A stretch of 64,000 nucleotides of DNA from Dicaeum eximium. Its lineage: Eukaryota > Chordata > Aves > Passeriformes > Dicaeidae. The position numbers and the translations under genes are program-made. Of this stretch, positions 1 through 12,774 are shown piece by piece. The stretch covers positions 3,535,873 to 3,599,872 of the forward strand of contig VWZP01001440.1 in the NCBI GenBank assembly GCA_013396995.1, written 5' to 3'. Each line of letters starts with the position of its first letter. Within the stretch, counting starts at the first letter, position 1. The notes under the pieces were generated by a model. The model ran no database searches, had not been told where the DNA came from, and was given only the letters and a program-made list of their open reading frames with translations.

Positions 1-640
1 AGCAAAAAGAGGGTGGTGAATCTCCGAAACTGGAAGCAGGCAGCAAGAGCTCTGGCAATTCCTACCACAGACCTCCTGCGCAGCATCGCGGAAGCGGCAG
101 ATCCCTGTCCTCAGCGGTCTCCTGGCTGCTGAGCGCTGGCGGCGCTTCCTTCCTTTCATGCGCTTTGTTTCTTTTCGTACCTTTGAGGGAAAGCGACTTT
201 GTGCACAGCTGCACACAGCCCCGCTGTCCAGCAGTACGGCGGTGTGCCCGGCCGGGCTGTGCCGCTCTTCCCTGGGCGGGCGTGAGCGCTGCTCAGTGCC
301 CTCACGGCCTTCCCTCAGCGCCCCTTCTCCCCCTGGAGCTCGGGCGCTGCTCCCGGCGGGCCCGGGGCTGGCTCTGCCTGCTGCAGGTGCCCCCGCTCGC
401 GGGCAGGCCTCAGCGCCCTCCTCTGATCCCCACCGCGGCTGGGCTTGTCTCCACAGAGACGAGGGCAAAGAAAAGAAAGGAAGGAAAAACAGGCTCATGA
501 GCCGGCATGTGGCAGGGGTGCACCGAGTCCGGCCGCGCCCGCTGCCGCCCCTCGGGTCCCCGCCCCGGGCACTGAGCCCAGCGGGGCAGCAGCGACGNGC
601 CTGAGCCGAGGATGTGCGGGATGGTGCGGGCTGTGTTCCT
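1..640. promoter_or_regulatory. GC-rich, CpG-rich segment at left edge (possible CpG island)
   Basis: Base composition is clearly higher in G+C and in CpG from about position 80 to 620 than in the AT-rich DNA that follows, with clusters such as ggccgcgcccgctgccgccc near 530. In birds such segments usually mark a promoter or first exon, so a transcription unit starting or ending near the left boundary is plausible. The reading frames that are open here are proline-, arginine- and alanine-rich and match no protein I recognise, as expected when GC-rich DNA lacks stop codons by chance. One unresolved base sits at 598. Direction and gene cannot be decided from the window. Confidence 0.5.
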
Positions 641-1345
641 TGCGGGAGGAACGTCTCGTAGTCATCAACTGCCCTGTTAGTCACGGGCAAAGTGCAAAAT
701 CTCTTTTCTGGCGTGAACGCAGCCAGAAACAAATATCTCTGTAACTTTTGGGGTTTTTTCTGTGGTAGCGGCGGTGGGAAGGGGCAGGACAGAGAGCGGT
801 GTTTGTTGGTGTGCTCCGTTTCAAGCCCTTTCAAGTCAGCGTTTAGCCCAGAGATCCCTTTGCACGCTGTTCTGTGAGCCGCAGCCCCAGCGCTTGCTTG
901 GACTTGTGTCCTTGGCTTTCCATTCAGCTGCCACCGGCTCGCTTTTTCGCCTGTTTTTCGTTTACAGCTACATAAGGCTTCAGAAAACAGGAATGAAACT
1001 CCCCCACCCACACGTGCATCTATTTTCCATGCTGACATATTTCCCTGCTTTGAGGCGGAGGCTAAAGCTTTCCCCTTAGTATTGTTCCTAAAAAAGAGCT
1101 ACTTAGGTAGCTGCAAGTGAAGGCCAAGAGCTAGACCAAGTCCATAGCAATGCAAAGCATATGGTCTGGACTATATAAATAATGCAAATACATTTGATTT
1201 TAATAATTATGTATAATATGTCTGACTGTAGTAGTGATGTGTGCTTCTGAATTTTTTCATTCTAGACCACAGGTGTTATTGAGAGGCTAGTGCAGAGCTA
1301 CAGTGCAGCACTTTCTCTAGCCTTAATTGTGTTCTCCTGGGAATT

Positions 1346-1400
1346 GAAAAAAACACCAACAACCCAACAACAAAACCCAAACCCCAAAACAAACCCACAC
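1346..1400. repeat. A/C-rich low-complexity tract
   Basis: The stretch consists almost only of A and C (runs such as aacacc, aacaac, aaaaccc). Such tracts are often decayed tails of retroelements, but no element body is recognisable next to it. Confidence 0.6.
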
Positions 1401-2246
1401 ATATTTCATAAAAAGAACTCTGAGATCATTAGCTAACATTTGGAAGTCCCTCAAATTAACATGCATGAAGGACTGTGGCCAAACTCCCACTGGCTCCCAT
1501 AAAAGATGTAATCAGTCCTTCAAGTAAGATTCTCCACAAAATAACACCCAGAAGCCCCTGCAGAAAGGATTGCCAATCTCACCATCTGACTAGATTAAAA
1601 ACAGCAGTAACAATGTGATAATTGACAGAAGAAACTTCCCTGACAAGGAATGAATCAGTGTTTATTTTTAGCTTTTCCCCCAAAACGCTTTATTTAAATG
1701 AAAGATTAGCTAATTATTTCCGTCATTGTATTGTCCACAGTAGAAACAGGAGGTGGCAGATCTGCACTTGTCTTTGGTTCTTCTTTGAGGTCTGCACCCT
1801 GAAAGGGTGAGATTTTGCCAGTTGTCTTTTCATTTCTAGTCTGATCAAATATGAACAGTATGAAGGTTTCACTAAATTTAGAATCAATCAATTTTTTTTT
1901 CCTGAGTAGAAAGCCCCAGCAAAGGTGTCAGAAAATGTAAATTGTGATTGTGTCCGTACCCCACCTTTGCTCCAAAGCTTCTCTTGCCAGCAAGTCATTA
2001 ATCCTGTTGCTGCAACTGCCCACTGCAGCCTTTTGCACTGACAGAGCACTTGCATGCCAAGATAATTTCCTTTCCCTGTGTACAGGAGCCAGCAGTAAAA
2101 TTTTATCTAGAAGAAAGCAGCTTACCTAAGAAAAGACTGGCAAAATATTTTTTCTGTTTTATTGGACAAATGTGAGGAAACTGTATCGATGCCATAGACA
2201 CACCAAGTAACATCTGTGTTTCTGATAATAAGCATTTGGGTTCTGC

Positions 2247-2274
2247 TTTTTTTTTTTTTTTGCCTTTTTTTTTT
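2247..2274. repeat. T-rich low-complexity tract
   Basis: Two T runs of about 15 and 14 bases are separated by gcc. It is a simple-sequence tract and no flanking element could be identified. Confidence 0.7.
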
Positions 2275-3749
2275 AAGGGTGGACTTATTTTTTCTGAATT
2301 TTTTTCTTCTTACTTTTTTTCTGATTTTTTAAAAATTTTGAATGAATTGTGGATTGCAGCATGGGTTTCATAAGTAGAAAATTAATCAAACTACTTTGAA
2401 AATGTCTGAGGATACTCCTTTTTTTGTTCTTGCCTTAACTGCTATGGAATTAAGACACATGAATTACCCATTGTTTCATTCTACCATGTATCTATAATAT
2501 GATGATTGCTACAAAGCACACAAAGAGCTGATTTACCAGTCTTTCACTTTCCGTGTCTCAAAACATTTGTACCACACTAAATTCATAAGTCAAATCACAT
2601 TAATTTTAGTCCTGGAGAATGAATCTCATTTTCAGCATTTGAGTCTTTAGTCTTCAATGCAAAGTGTTTGTGTATATTTTCTTTTCCACACTTGTTAATA
2701 TTTCATACAATTTTGAATTACTACTTCAGCTAGACCAATTTTAAGTAAAATAGTTTATTTGTGCTAATTTAGTGTATACATTTTCATTCTTGAACAGAGT
2801 GAAATGTGAAGTAGAAGTAAATGATCATAAAAATAATGTGAAATTCTCGGTTTTATGTGCACCCCACTGATCTCTTTCAGAAGTTAGAGGGAGAAACTTC
2901 ACTGTTGTTTTGCTCTTAGGAGCAGCCTGAACTTTCAGCATCTTATTTCACATGTTACTGCAAAAGATGCATCAAAATGGAATTTTTCCTAGAAAGAAAA
3001 GTATTGTTTTTCCTGTTTCTGCATCTCCTAAAGAGACCTGGCAGAAATGGCTGCTTATTGGGATCAGCTGTGCCCTGCAAGTATTAATGGCAATGGTGCC
3101 TCCATAACACCAGATAACTTAATTCCTCTTTAGAAGCAAGATGCCTGTAATGCTAATGGGAACATTGTATGAAATTATTTAATCTGTGGGCAATCAGGCC
3201 AAACAAATCCATGAATCATTCATTATCATTCCTACATATCTGCATTGCAAGAGATTCAGTTGTGTACACAGGAAAACATTACAGATGGAGGGAGGGTGAA
3301 ACAGAGAATAAGGTAGATCAGTACAACTGGCATGAAATACATGGGGTTTTAACCAGAATTTATTTTATTGGCTACAGGCCAAGTCCAAAAAAATAGGTGT
3401 TTAGAGCAGAATTTGAACTCCTAAGTCTAAAACAGAGATGGTGGAAAAACCCCAGTGAGCTGAGTCTGACCTTGCATCACGCCTAGATTCCTAAGCCACG
3501 TTTCCTGTTTATACAGAAGCTATATTCCGCTGTATAGAGCTTCTCTGTGTGCCTAGATCTGCACCAGTTCAACAGGGCTAGGCAGCTTGGCACTCTTTCA
3601 TATCTCAGCTCAATCAGGAACTAAAAGCTTTGTGTTGCTTCATTCAGTTCCCCAGAGAAGCTCAGTTCAAGAGGTAATCCTCAAACCCCTCTAACTGATG
3701 CCAATCAGACCGAGTCTGCACAACTGGAGCTGTACCTGTTCCCTCTAAA

Positions 3750-3845
3750 AGGCATTTCTGTGATCTGCTAGAGCAGGTAAAGCATTTATCTAGGAAGTGG
3801 AAGGTCTGGGTTCAGGACCTGTTCTTTGCAGATCAGAGATCCAGT
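3750..3845 (+). repeat. MIR-like (tRNA-derived) SINE remnant
   Basis: The order of motifs (an 'agagcaggtaaagcattta' stretch followed by 'ggtctgggttcaggacctg') resembles the 5' tRNA-like head of MIR/CORE-SINEs, including a decayed B-box core (gggttcagg). The copy is old and poorly preserved, so the family assignment is tentative. Confidence 0.4.
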
Positions 3846-5659
3846 AGCCATATTGATGTCTGGGTGCATAAGTATTCACATAAAAAGCTTGATCACTCAC
3901 AGTCTCAACTCAGTCATGCACAGGGCACTCCAGAGCAGGTGGTGAAGCTCTGTACAAGGATGCTTAAAAGAGCACTCCTGTGTTCCTCTCAGATGTGACT
4001 AATGCCATGCCAGCTGAGGGGGCTGAAAAGCAGCTGAGATGCAGCGTTAGGGTGGTGGTAGTACCTCTGAATATAGCTGTGCCAGGGGCCTCCCCCTTCA
4101 GAATGTTCCTTCTTAAGGAAGCAAAAATCTACATTCATTGTCTAAACTATTTCAATATGGAAAGCTGATTTTTTAAAAAAAATAGATAAGTTATCAGTTT
4201 TTAACAGAAATGTTCCTCTCAGCCTAGCAATAGCTACTCAGGAGTTTGAATTTGCAGCTAATTGGTTGGTAGATATAAGCAGCACTGGCTGCTGGTCAAC
4301 TCTCCGGGAATGCCTTCAGCGAATACAGGTTTGGGAATTACCACTGGATGGCAATCTTGTGCCACAGAGGCTGTAACCACGTGTGATTTTATTTGGCTGC
4401 AAAGATAGACGTTTTTTAAAGACTGAGAACCAAGTCCACTTCTTCCAAATACCATCATAAATTTAGAGTTACTCCATGTAAGGCATTTAGTTTAATTTAG
4501 AGTTGCACCAGCATAGCTGGGACAAGAATATGAACCAGATGTTGAGAAGTGTTATTTTGACTGTTAATTCAATCTATAAAGTTTTGAACAATTTATGAGA
4601 CAAAAATACAAGGAGCAAGAATAGAGGCTCTGGCCATGAAAGACCAAGAGCAGCCAGCATCAGTTCTGGGTTGTTACAATCTACACTAAATTCTAATCAC
4701 TGACCTTTAATGCCTTGTTACAAGCCAGTGATTTTACCCTTAAGACTGCTGTATTATGCACAGTATTCTTTAAAGATACAAGAAAGTTCCACTATGGCTG
4801 GCTTAAACCAGGAAGTTACCTTAGTTCTGAAAGTCAACATTTGAAGTCTTTGTTTTAAGGTTTCCAGTCTATGTATTTAAAATGTTTGGAGAGTGTTTCT
4901 CCCAAAAAAAAATCTAATCCCAAATACTATGGTTTTATTTTGAAATATTTGAATAATGGCTCATTACTTTTTCACATAGAATAGTCATTTCATAAAAGTC
5001 AACATTTTTTCAGAAAGTATTTAGGTTTTTTGAAAAGGAATCAATTTTAGACTAAATCTGCATTGTTAAAAAGTGGTGTTTTTTTCAGCTCTCTGGTGGA
5101 ATAGAATCCTATTTACAGTAACTCTTTAGTAATGATAACACATTTGGTTTAATGTTCTCTATACTTGTTGTGTATCAATGGGGTGTATGAGAGAACACCA
5201 AGAAATTTCTGCAAGTACATTTGAACATCAGGGAAATATCTTCCTTAAATTTGTGCTTCTGCTCCTTTTCTGTTGATACAGATGGTGACACCTCTCTCCC
5301 ATTAAGAGCTTCAATTCCCCAGCCCCAGACTGCACAGTACTCTAAACATTAGGAATATCTGACAAGTTCAAGATCTCCTTCAGTAAAGTCATCTTCTCTA
5401 CCTTCACTTTGACCAAAACTGGTGAAAGAGAGCTGGTAACCAATTTAAGCTGAGGTGTTTCCTATTTCAGGGCTGGTAGCATATCTCTGGTTTCAGCCAG
5501 GGAAGGAAATCTCATAGTGTTTTATCACAGCCAGCTCTTGTGATTTACTTGCCATAACTGGAAGAAGGAAACTATGTAAATATGGGCTTATTCTTGGGAA
5601 ATGTACAGTTCCATGGACTTGAGATCTTTAATGTATATTTTTGGTTATTCCTTGCTGTC

Positions 5660-5712
5660 ACTTCAATTCTCTATTTGTAGTATGGGAATAATAATCCACA
5701 AATTCTGTGATG
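5660..5712 (-). repeat. MIR-type SINE remnant, reverse orientation
   Basis: The plus strand reads 'ctctatttgtagtatgggaa' followed by 'taataatcc', matching the reverse-complement core of MIR (a 'cctcatctgtaaaatgggga' type sequence followed by 'taataat'). Only about 50 bases are recognisable. Confidence 0.45.
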
Positions 5713-6169
5713 CCTGACAGAAGAGTTCCTTCCATGGGCTAAATGTTCTCAGAGGCAAACCTGACAGGCTCAGGGTAAGAATTTTCAGCACACCTCTTCT
5801 TCCCTCCCTGGTTTTTAGTTGTAAATTAAGAATTGACTGTAATGGCTGAACAACACAGCAACTTGAATCTATTCAGAGAATAGGATGAAAACGATTGAAC
5901 TATTGTCTTCTCACATTTCTGCCCTTATGTCTTTACACTTGATGCTGGGACTTAGAGCATTCCCACTTGACAGGATGGTCTGCAGTTCCCCCATAAAGAA
6001 TCTGTGTCTCACTCACTTGCCATTCACCGAATAGCTGATAGTTAATTTAATTTTTAAATTTTATTTTATGGCAATTCCCCAGGGCTATGTTCTGTTTGTG
6101 GTTTCTATGTACTAGCTATTGTAGATATTGGTAGCTGAGAGAGATGCTGTTAAGGAAAAGTTACAAGCT

Positions 6170-6250
6170 CTAGGTAGCATAACTGAGATGCAGGGAAATG
6201 AAGTGATTTGCCCAAGGTCACATGCAAGTTTTGTGGCAGTGTTAATCTAG
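6170..6250 (+). repeat. MIR-type SINE remnant
   Basis: The stretch 'actgagatgcagggaaatga' followed by 'agtgatttgcccaaggtcac' matches the MIR core pattern (actgaggcacagagag followed by aagtgacttgcccaaggtcac). The body is truncated on both sides. MIR copies are very old in amniote genomes, consistent with the amount of divergence seen. Confidence 0.6.
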
Positions 6251-8417
6251 CTGAGCTGATTATCTAAGGCGTGTAGGCACCAATGCATATTTAGGTGCAT
6301 GTATCAGCCACAGGAATGCTAAACTGGAAAAGTTAGTTTGGGAAAATAAAGGGGAGGGGAAAAAAAAGAATAAAAGGCATGCTTGGCACTACTTGAAGAC
6401 TTTGCAAGAAATTTCTACTTTCCTATTCTTTGAATACTTTGCAAATACGTAAACTCTTGAGATCTGCATTTTAAAATGTTGTTTCAAGCTGGAATAGCAC
6501 CTGTTAAATGCAGTTAAGAAACATCTGTTTTTCCATTCCTGGAATCCTGAGCTGAGGCAGCCGTTTTCCTGTCAGCTCTGCTGTGGAGCAAAATTGGTTC
6601 AATAGGTCATTCTGTTCTCTCCATTTCTTAGTTCTCAGTTTCCTATTAAAAAGATGGCCAACAACATGAGTAAGCAGGAGGGGAAAGGAGATTCCGTGTA
6701 ATGTGTGTATTGGCCTGTGGGAAAAATCCATTTAGCTTCAGACTGAGTTAGATAACTGGTGAGAGCAGAGCTATTAAGCATTAGAAAGAACACCAGGGAT
6801 TATGTGGAGCTGTAAGATTTATTAGCCCCCAAATAGTTTATCTTTCATCAGTGGAAATAACAATCTGATACAAATCCCACTGAAAACAAAACGATGCTTC
6901 ACATTGATGGTCACTGGGCTCTGGATTTGACCCTCTCTGGTATTGCTGGTAGATGGCCTGGTGGAAATTGGTCACCAGTACATAAGATATTGGTTGCAAC
7001 TGTTAACTCTGAGCTGAAGAGCTCCAGACTGGATGCAGCAATCAGAGGGCCAGCAATGGTTGTATATAACCATATTTTCAACCATCACTCACTCCAGTGG
7101 AGTCAGTCTGAGAACAGCTAGGAGGGAGAATCAGAAGAGGAGTTCAAAGGCCTCCCATAGAGAAGACCAAAAGCATATTGTGTAGGTTTAAGTTCTTACA
7201 TTCCCAGCTCTCCGTGCTTTGACAATGCCTTGGACAAACAAATACATTGTTGAGAACTGCATATTTTTTCCCTTCATCTTTTAAGAATAGGATCATAGAG
7301 GATCATTATCAAGACTCATAAAGGCATTTAGCTGCTTATGCTCCCCCTGAAATAATCAGGCATTAAAAGCATGAATCACGTTGAGATTGTCCATCATGAT
7401 CTGATATTTAGTTAGCAATAAAAATCTGTATCATTCAGTTAGAGGCATTAAAATTAGGTAACAAGTACACTGAGTTGGCAAAACCCTCTATATGTATCCT
7501 TACTGAAAAATGACAGCACCTCTGTTTTGAAAACAACTGGAAAAGCACATGTTGTGACCTTCTGTCATGAACATTTTGGTGATATAAAAAGCCAACAGGC
7601 CATTGGATTAATGTTTCTTATATGAATATAATTTGGCATCACTCACATGACTTAAAAAACAAAACTAATCCAGAGGAAGGGCTTCTTTTTTTCCTTAGAT
7701 GTAACCTTTCCCTTCCATTTAATGAATTTAAAATACCAAGGAAGCGAGTCCTAATCTGAGGAAGAGTTTCCAAAACAGAACTGGAGATGCAGCACTTTCT
7801 GTGGCAGGGTCTTGCAAAGTGCTGATGGTATAAATTAACTGATGGGGGTCAGGAAACTTGTGAAAGGCAGATAGGGTGCAGGAAGGGAAAAGGGAGTTGT
7901 ACAACTAGCGGGCAGTTGCAAGCAGCTTCCTGACACTATTTACTTGGTGAAACATTTTGTTTCCTCCAGAGCAGTGTTTGACTTTGCTTTCATCACTGCC
8001 AGCGTAAGTCAGATGCTGTTACTTGTGTCAAATCCGGCTTACATTGCCCAGCATTCACAGTCTGATACTGACGTGACCATTGCCTGGTTAGACTGGAGTA
8101 ATCTAAATCTCCAGGGTGATATGGTCCTTCCAAACCCCAACTAGACTACAGACAATTGTATGCTTCCATTAAATAAGATCTAGTCTGACTGCCACGAGAG
8201 ACTATGCCATTATACTTCATGAATGGCAAAAAAAATAACAACATAGATATGGAAAATGCTGTTGTCAATGCATAGTTTGGAATGGAATGATGCAGTTTAC
8301 TCTGTGATGCCTGGGTTTCTAGTTTATTTTCCTTCAATGCTATCTTCATCTGCTTTCTTCAGTCTCATCTGATTTTTTGTATTTGCCATATATGCACTTC
8401 CTTGTGCAAAAGGGGAA

Positions 8418-8637
8418 GCTCAGATTGAATATTAGGAATTTCTTCACTGAATGAGTTGCTAAGTTGGAGCAGTTTGTCCAGGAAGTGGTGGAGTCAACAT
8501 CCCTGGAAGTGTTCAAAAAACAGGTAGACGTGGCACTTTTTGATGTGGTTTAGTGGGCATGGTCATGCTTGTTTGAAGGCTGCACTTACGATCTTGGAGG
8601 CCTTTTCCAACCTTGGTGATTCTTGAATTTGTGATTT
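8418..8637 (+). mobile_element. Degenerate CR1 LINE 3' fragment
   Basis: CR1 3'-end hallmarks occur in the proper order: a 'tattaggaatttcttcactg' segment, then 'aggaagtggtggagtcaaca' and 'ccctggaagtgttcaaaaa', a 'gtggcac...gtggtttagtggg' segment, then 'gatcttggaggccttttcca' and a decayed terminal repeat 'gattcttgaatttgtgatt'. It is 5' truncated, as most avian CR1 copies are, and carries substitutions and indels, so it is not active. Confidence 0.85.
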
Positions 8638-8699
8638 GTCTGAACACAGTTACTGTTGTCTGTTTGGAGTAGCAGTATCTGGAACTGCTGTGACTTACA

Positions 8700-8723
8700 G
8701 AATCACACTCAGTGGTGTGATTC
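8700..8723. repeat. Perfect 9-bp inverted repeat
   Basis: The arms gaatcacac (8700-8708) and gtgtgattc (8715-8723) are exact reverse complements around a 6-base loop. It lies about 60 bases after the CR1 fragment. No function is assigned. Confidence 0.7.
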
Positions 8724-10794
8724 AAACGACGAGCAGCACCTGTTAGAGAAAACTCCTGCATGTTGTGAACACAAAAAACGTGCTGCTGCACTGCTTGAGT
8801 TCCACCTTAGTCCCGCTTTTCCTCTGGGATCGTCTCCCACCTGGAGCTTTACGTAGGAACGAGGGACATCTAGTGGCTCAACAAAACATGGCAAAGGAAA
8901 ATATTCTGCCCCAAAAGGGACCACTTTGAGCAAAAAAGACAGTTCCCTGAAAATTAAGCTAAAGATTGTCTCGGTGGTTGAAATGTAATTTTAATAGATG
9001 TAATTCCTTTAGATTAGAGTCAAATAATCTGTGATGGATTTTAGGTTTGTGTTTCTATCCTCTTTGAGAGGGTGGGCTGGCTTTGAAGCTTACACAGGTC
9101 AAATGTGTTCAGTACCTAATTTCAGGAGGACAGAACATCTCTTGCACTAGAAGAAGCTGAGATGCAGGATGTGTAGATAAGAAACAAAAGCAAATCACAC
9201 AACACAGTCTTATATATTCTTTTGATCCTCTAAAGGAACAAATTTATTTATGCATGGCAATTCAGGATGTGATTAATTAGACTAGGTGATACCTGATAGC
9301 TTTCAATGACAGGAAATAAATGTGAAGAGCAGTTAAATGGAACCTTTTTCTTTCTCTGCAGTGTGTTTCCTATTTTAATATTTAAATAATGAGTTTCTTT
9401 AACAAGTAACCCACTCTGAGTCATGTTTTCCTCTCTCCCTTTTGTTCTTATCCTAACCAATAAGTGCTTGTCATTCCAATAGCTTTTATTACGAGAGCTG
9501 AGGTGCACTTAGGAGAAGCAAAAATATCTGCATTGAATTATACACTGGTTTTGTATGGTGAGCCCATTTGTGCTAGGTTTGCCATTCTAGTCTTTTTCTA
9601 GTCTGTACTAAACATCTGGATTAAGTCTGTTATGATGCTCAGACCAGGGCAGTGTTTGACCTCTCAACCTGCAGTAATTAAAACTGAGAGACCCCCAATG
9701 TCAGGCAGTCAAGGGTGTAATCTCTGAATGTCTCTTGTTCCCATCCTAACCCCACAAAAAAAAAACCAAATTCAATTGATGCAGACAGAGCTGGAGTATT
9801 TTGGCTGGGGCATATGACTAAAGAAGACAGCCTACCAATAAAGAAGGAGGCTTCTCTGCAAATGAGAGCAAATCATTGCCAAATATTAAGACAGATAATC
9901 TTCAGAGAGCAACAGGAGGCATTCTGTCTCACCTGAAAGCCTGATAAAACCTGGAAGCCATGGGAGTGAGAGTAGACTGAGAAAAGACAAATGACTTGTT
10001 ATTTTGCAAAGATGTGTAACTTGGGAATGTTTTTTAAAGAGTAAGGAGTGATGATAAAAAAAATCCTTTGCTAACCAAGAGGATTTTGTCTTCCCTTTCC
10101 CCTCTAAACAGACTAAACTAGAAGCTTGTAGGCATTGGTAGAGAAGCTAAGGAAATAGTGAATAAGTAATCAAACAGCTCTCCCAGCCCAGTTCCATGTG
10201 GAGCCACTCTGAAGACCCTCTGCCAGGGGTCAGGGAGGAATTCTCAGTCTATGTGTGTGCCATTAAAACAATATAGGAACAGTTATTTTAAAGTTGCTCA
10301 GATTGCATTAGGAGCTTGGTATACAGAAACTGGGTCCAGTGGTTCGGGCTGGTGTTGCTGGGAGTTGTTTTTGGTTATTGTTTCATCAAGATACACTGGA
10401 AGCAGGAATTTTATTAATGTCCTATAATTAATGAGTAGTAGAGAGGATATAGCAGCAGAATGGTATTATAATCATTAAGATTAATTAAAATATTTCTTTA
10501 CAGTAAGGTATTAGCAGCCTTTATTTGTGTGATTGAATTTGCAGGTTTTAAACTCCTGAAGTTTTAGGTGAATGAAGAGGAACAAAGTTATCTTGTTGAG
10601 GTCCCATTTATCTCCAGGTTTGTTTCAACAACAGTTGATTGTAGAGAGAAGTTGCCATGAAGAGAGCTTTGAAAGGATCTCTAGTGAAGGCTACATTTAG
10701 AATGTGAACATGGATATACCATGTTGCTAGCAACATTCAAACTAGTATTAAGAAAATGTGAGCTGGAGTCGGTGTAGTTGGCAAATAATTCTCT

Positions 10795-10843
10795 CTATTT
10801 CAGGAACTTTCTATTTCAGGAACTTCCCATTTCTATTTCAGGG
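10795..10843 (+). repeat. Short tandem triplication of a ctatttcagg motif
   Basis: The motif ctatttcagg occurs at 10795, 10811 and 10833, twice followed by aac and once by gaa, which indicates local duplication of a 16-22 bp unit. Each copy resembles a 3' splice acceptor, but no conserved exon follows. Confidence 0.65.
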
Positions 10844-11973
10844 AAAGAATGGCAAAGCCAAGGTACATCTGACAAGATATATTAACTATCATGATGCAGG
10901 TGTGGTCAATGACCAGAATGAAGAAAAAGAAGCAGACTGGCTTTTTAACGAATATTTATTAAATGTGAACTTCTTCAATCTCTACTTACCTTTACCACTG
11001 TGAGACTCTGGTTACCACATTACACTTTAGTGATTAATAGGGCAGTGCAAAATGAAACTAGAGTTATGTGAGCTCTAGAGTGAAGAATTTTCTTTGTGAA
11101 AAGATCTAGGAAAAATTAACAGTCCTGTACTGACCCCAGATGAGGTTAAAAGACCATGTTTTGGGGAAAGGTTGGAGTAAGCCTTGGACAGATTTTGAGT
11201 AGAAAGGGTAAATGGGAGAGCTGAGACTCAGGACCTGACATCCTTCACATGTTAGGTCTGTTACAGTGCTGGAAATCAGCCTAGGATTCCTCTGTTCTTA
11301 CTTCTGGTGATGCTGGAGTGCCAACAGTAAAAACCTGTCAGGCTTCCACTCCCACTGCCCTGGTGCTTTGCCCCTGGCCCTGTGCAGGGAAGGGTACATA
11401 TTTACTGACTAATACAGGCACACACAAATTTCCATTGACTAATCTTCCTCTGGCAGGGTGAGTCATCATATAGGAAAGGTTGTTTCTGCTTGTTCTTTGT
11501 TCAGATTGAATCCAGTCAGAGTTCCAAAAAGACCGGGCCAGTACCCTCAAAACCTATGACCATCTCTGTTCTCCCACAGCAACGGAGGGAAGCTTTGAGA
11601 GATGTCTGTAGCTTCAAGATTTCTGAAGGGAAAGATCTTCCTTGGAAACTACTTTGAAAGGAGCTGGCAAAGTTCCTGGTAAGAACTTAGCCTTTTCTCC
11701 ATCTGTCAAAACAAGGCATAATCCTTCACTGCTTCACAACAGTCTTGGGAGGAATCATCAGTTAACATCTTTAAATCACTAAAAGTGATTTCCTATTATA
11801 AATCACCTAGGCTTAGGTTCTTATGAACACAAACTCATCTCACCCTTCTTAAAGATCTCCCTCTTTTCACACATCTGTATTCTTCTTTGCATTCTGCTAT
11901 TGCAAAATGCAATTGCTGCTAGCATTGCTTTTATACACCTGAGAGCAGTTTTAACAATCACACTGTATTTTCC

Positions 11974-11996
11974 ATAATAATAATAATAATAATAAA
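11974..11996. repeat. (TAA)n microsatellite
   Basis: About seven uninterrupted taa/aat triplets. A simple repeat that is probably polymorphic. Confidence 0.9.
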
Positions 11997-12774
11997 CCAA
12001 TTTCTGTTCTCCTTTTTATCAGTATTGGAAAATGTTTTCTACCCTGTATTGCTGACTACTAAAATTTCTCATCACTGCTCCAACTCCTTGGTATTGTTAT
12101 GAAGCAGAATATCTGCATATATTTATAAAGCATTTTTTAGTCCATCAGTCTTTAAGAGAATTAACTGTGATTGAAACTGGAGTTATTTGTAAACGGAGCC
12201 CTGTATAAATATTATGTGTTGCCTATGTTTGCATGCTGCAGGACCTGTAGCTCTTTCTTCAAAAAGATAACTTTCTTTGGAACAGAACAGCAGCAGACCA
12301 AAAGATCAGCACTGTTTTAAATGTGAAGTGTACGATCCAACTGGAATTGCACAGGGAGCCAAGAGAGCAAAATGCTCTGGAAGCTCCTGCAATCAACTTC
12401 ATGCCAGAACTGGCAAGATATTTTTAGCTATGACACACTCTTGAAGATTTATTTTGGGTTGTAAGAGGTACCCAAATCTGGGGGTGGTGACCACTTCAGT
12501 TATGGTCCTGCCTTGTCATCATCCAAGTTCTCCTCCCACACACGACCTTGCCTGACCTGTGAAGCAGACCTTGCTTTTCTCCCTCACTGCCATGATTCCT
12601 TTTACTCCTGCTCATCAGTGTCTCTCCTACTATAAATGTAAAATCTTGGCTTTTCCTCATTTCCCCATGCTATAAATCCCTTCCACCTCTTTCCCAAGCT
12701 TGAAACTACTTCCCTATCCAAGTTTTCTACCAGATGCTGTATGTTAGTGTAAGGAAACCTCCCAGCCTTATATA

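Larger units (their letters stand above)
641..8417. other. Intergenic AT-rich DNA, no convincing exon
   Basis: Only short frames open by chance are present, with no conserved domain, no plausible exon chain and no codon bias. The block holds an A/C-rich tract near 1346-1400, a T-rich tract near 2247-2274, an imperfect hairpin near 3512-3549 and three MIR-like remnants, all listed separately. Nothing else was recognised. Confidence 0.6.
8638..12774. other. Intergenic DNA, no gene recognised
   Basis: No exon-like reading frame with recognisable protein similarity was seen on either strand. The block includes a perfect 9-bp inverted repeat at 8700-8723, a triplicated acceptor-like motif at 10795-10843 and a TAA microsatellite at 11974-11996. 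Confidence 0.6.

Noticed and set aside
158..604. Long frame (148 codons) in the left CpG-rich segment
   Set aside because: Composition reflects GC-rich sequence. No domain, and no splice or start signals that stand out.
3400..3500. Reverse tRNA-like motif (tttgaactcctaagtc) suggesting a SINE or tRNA gene
   Set aside because: No cloverleaf can be drawn, and only the B-box-like core is present.
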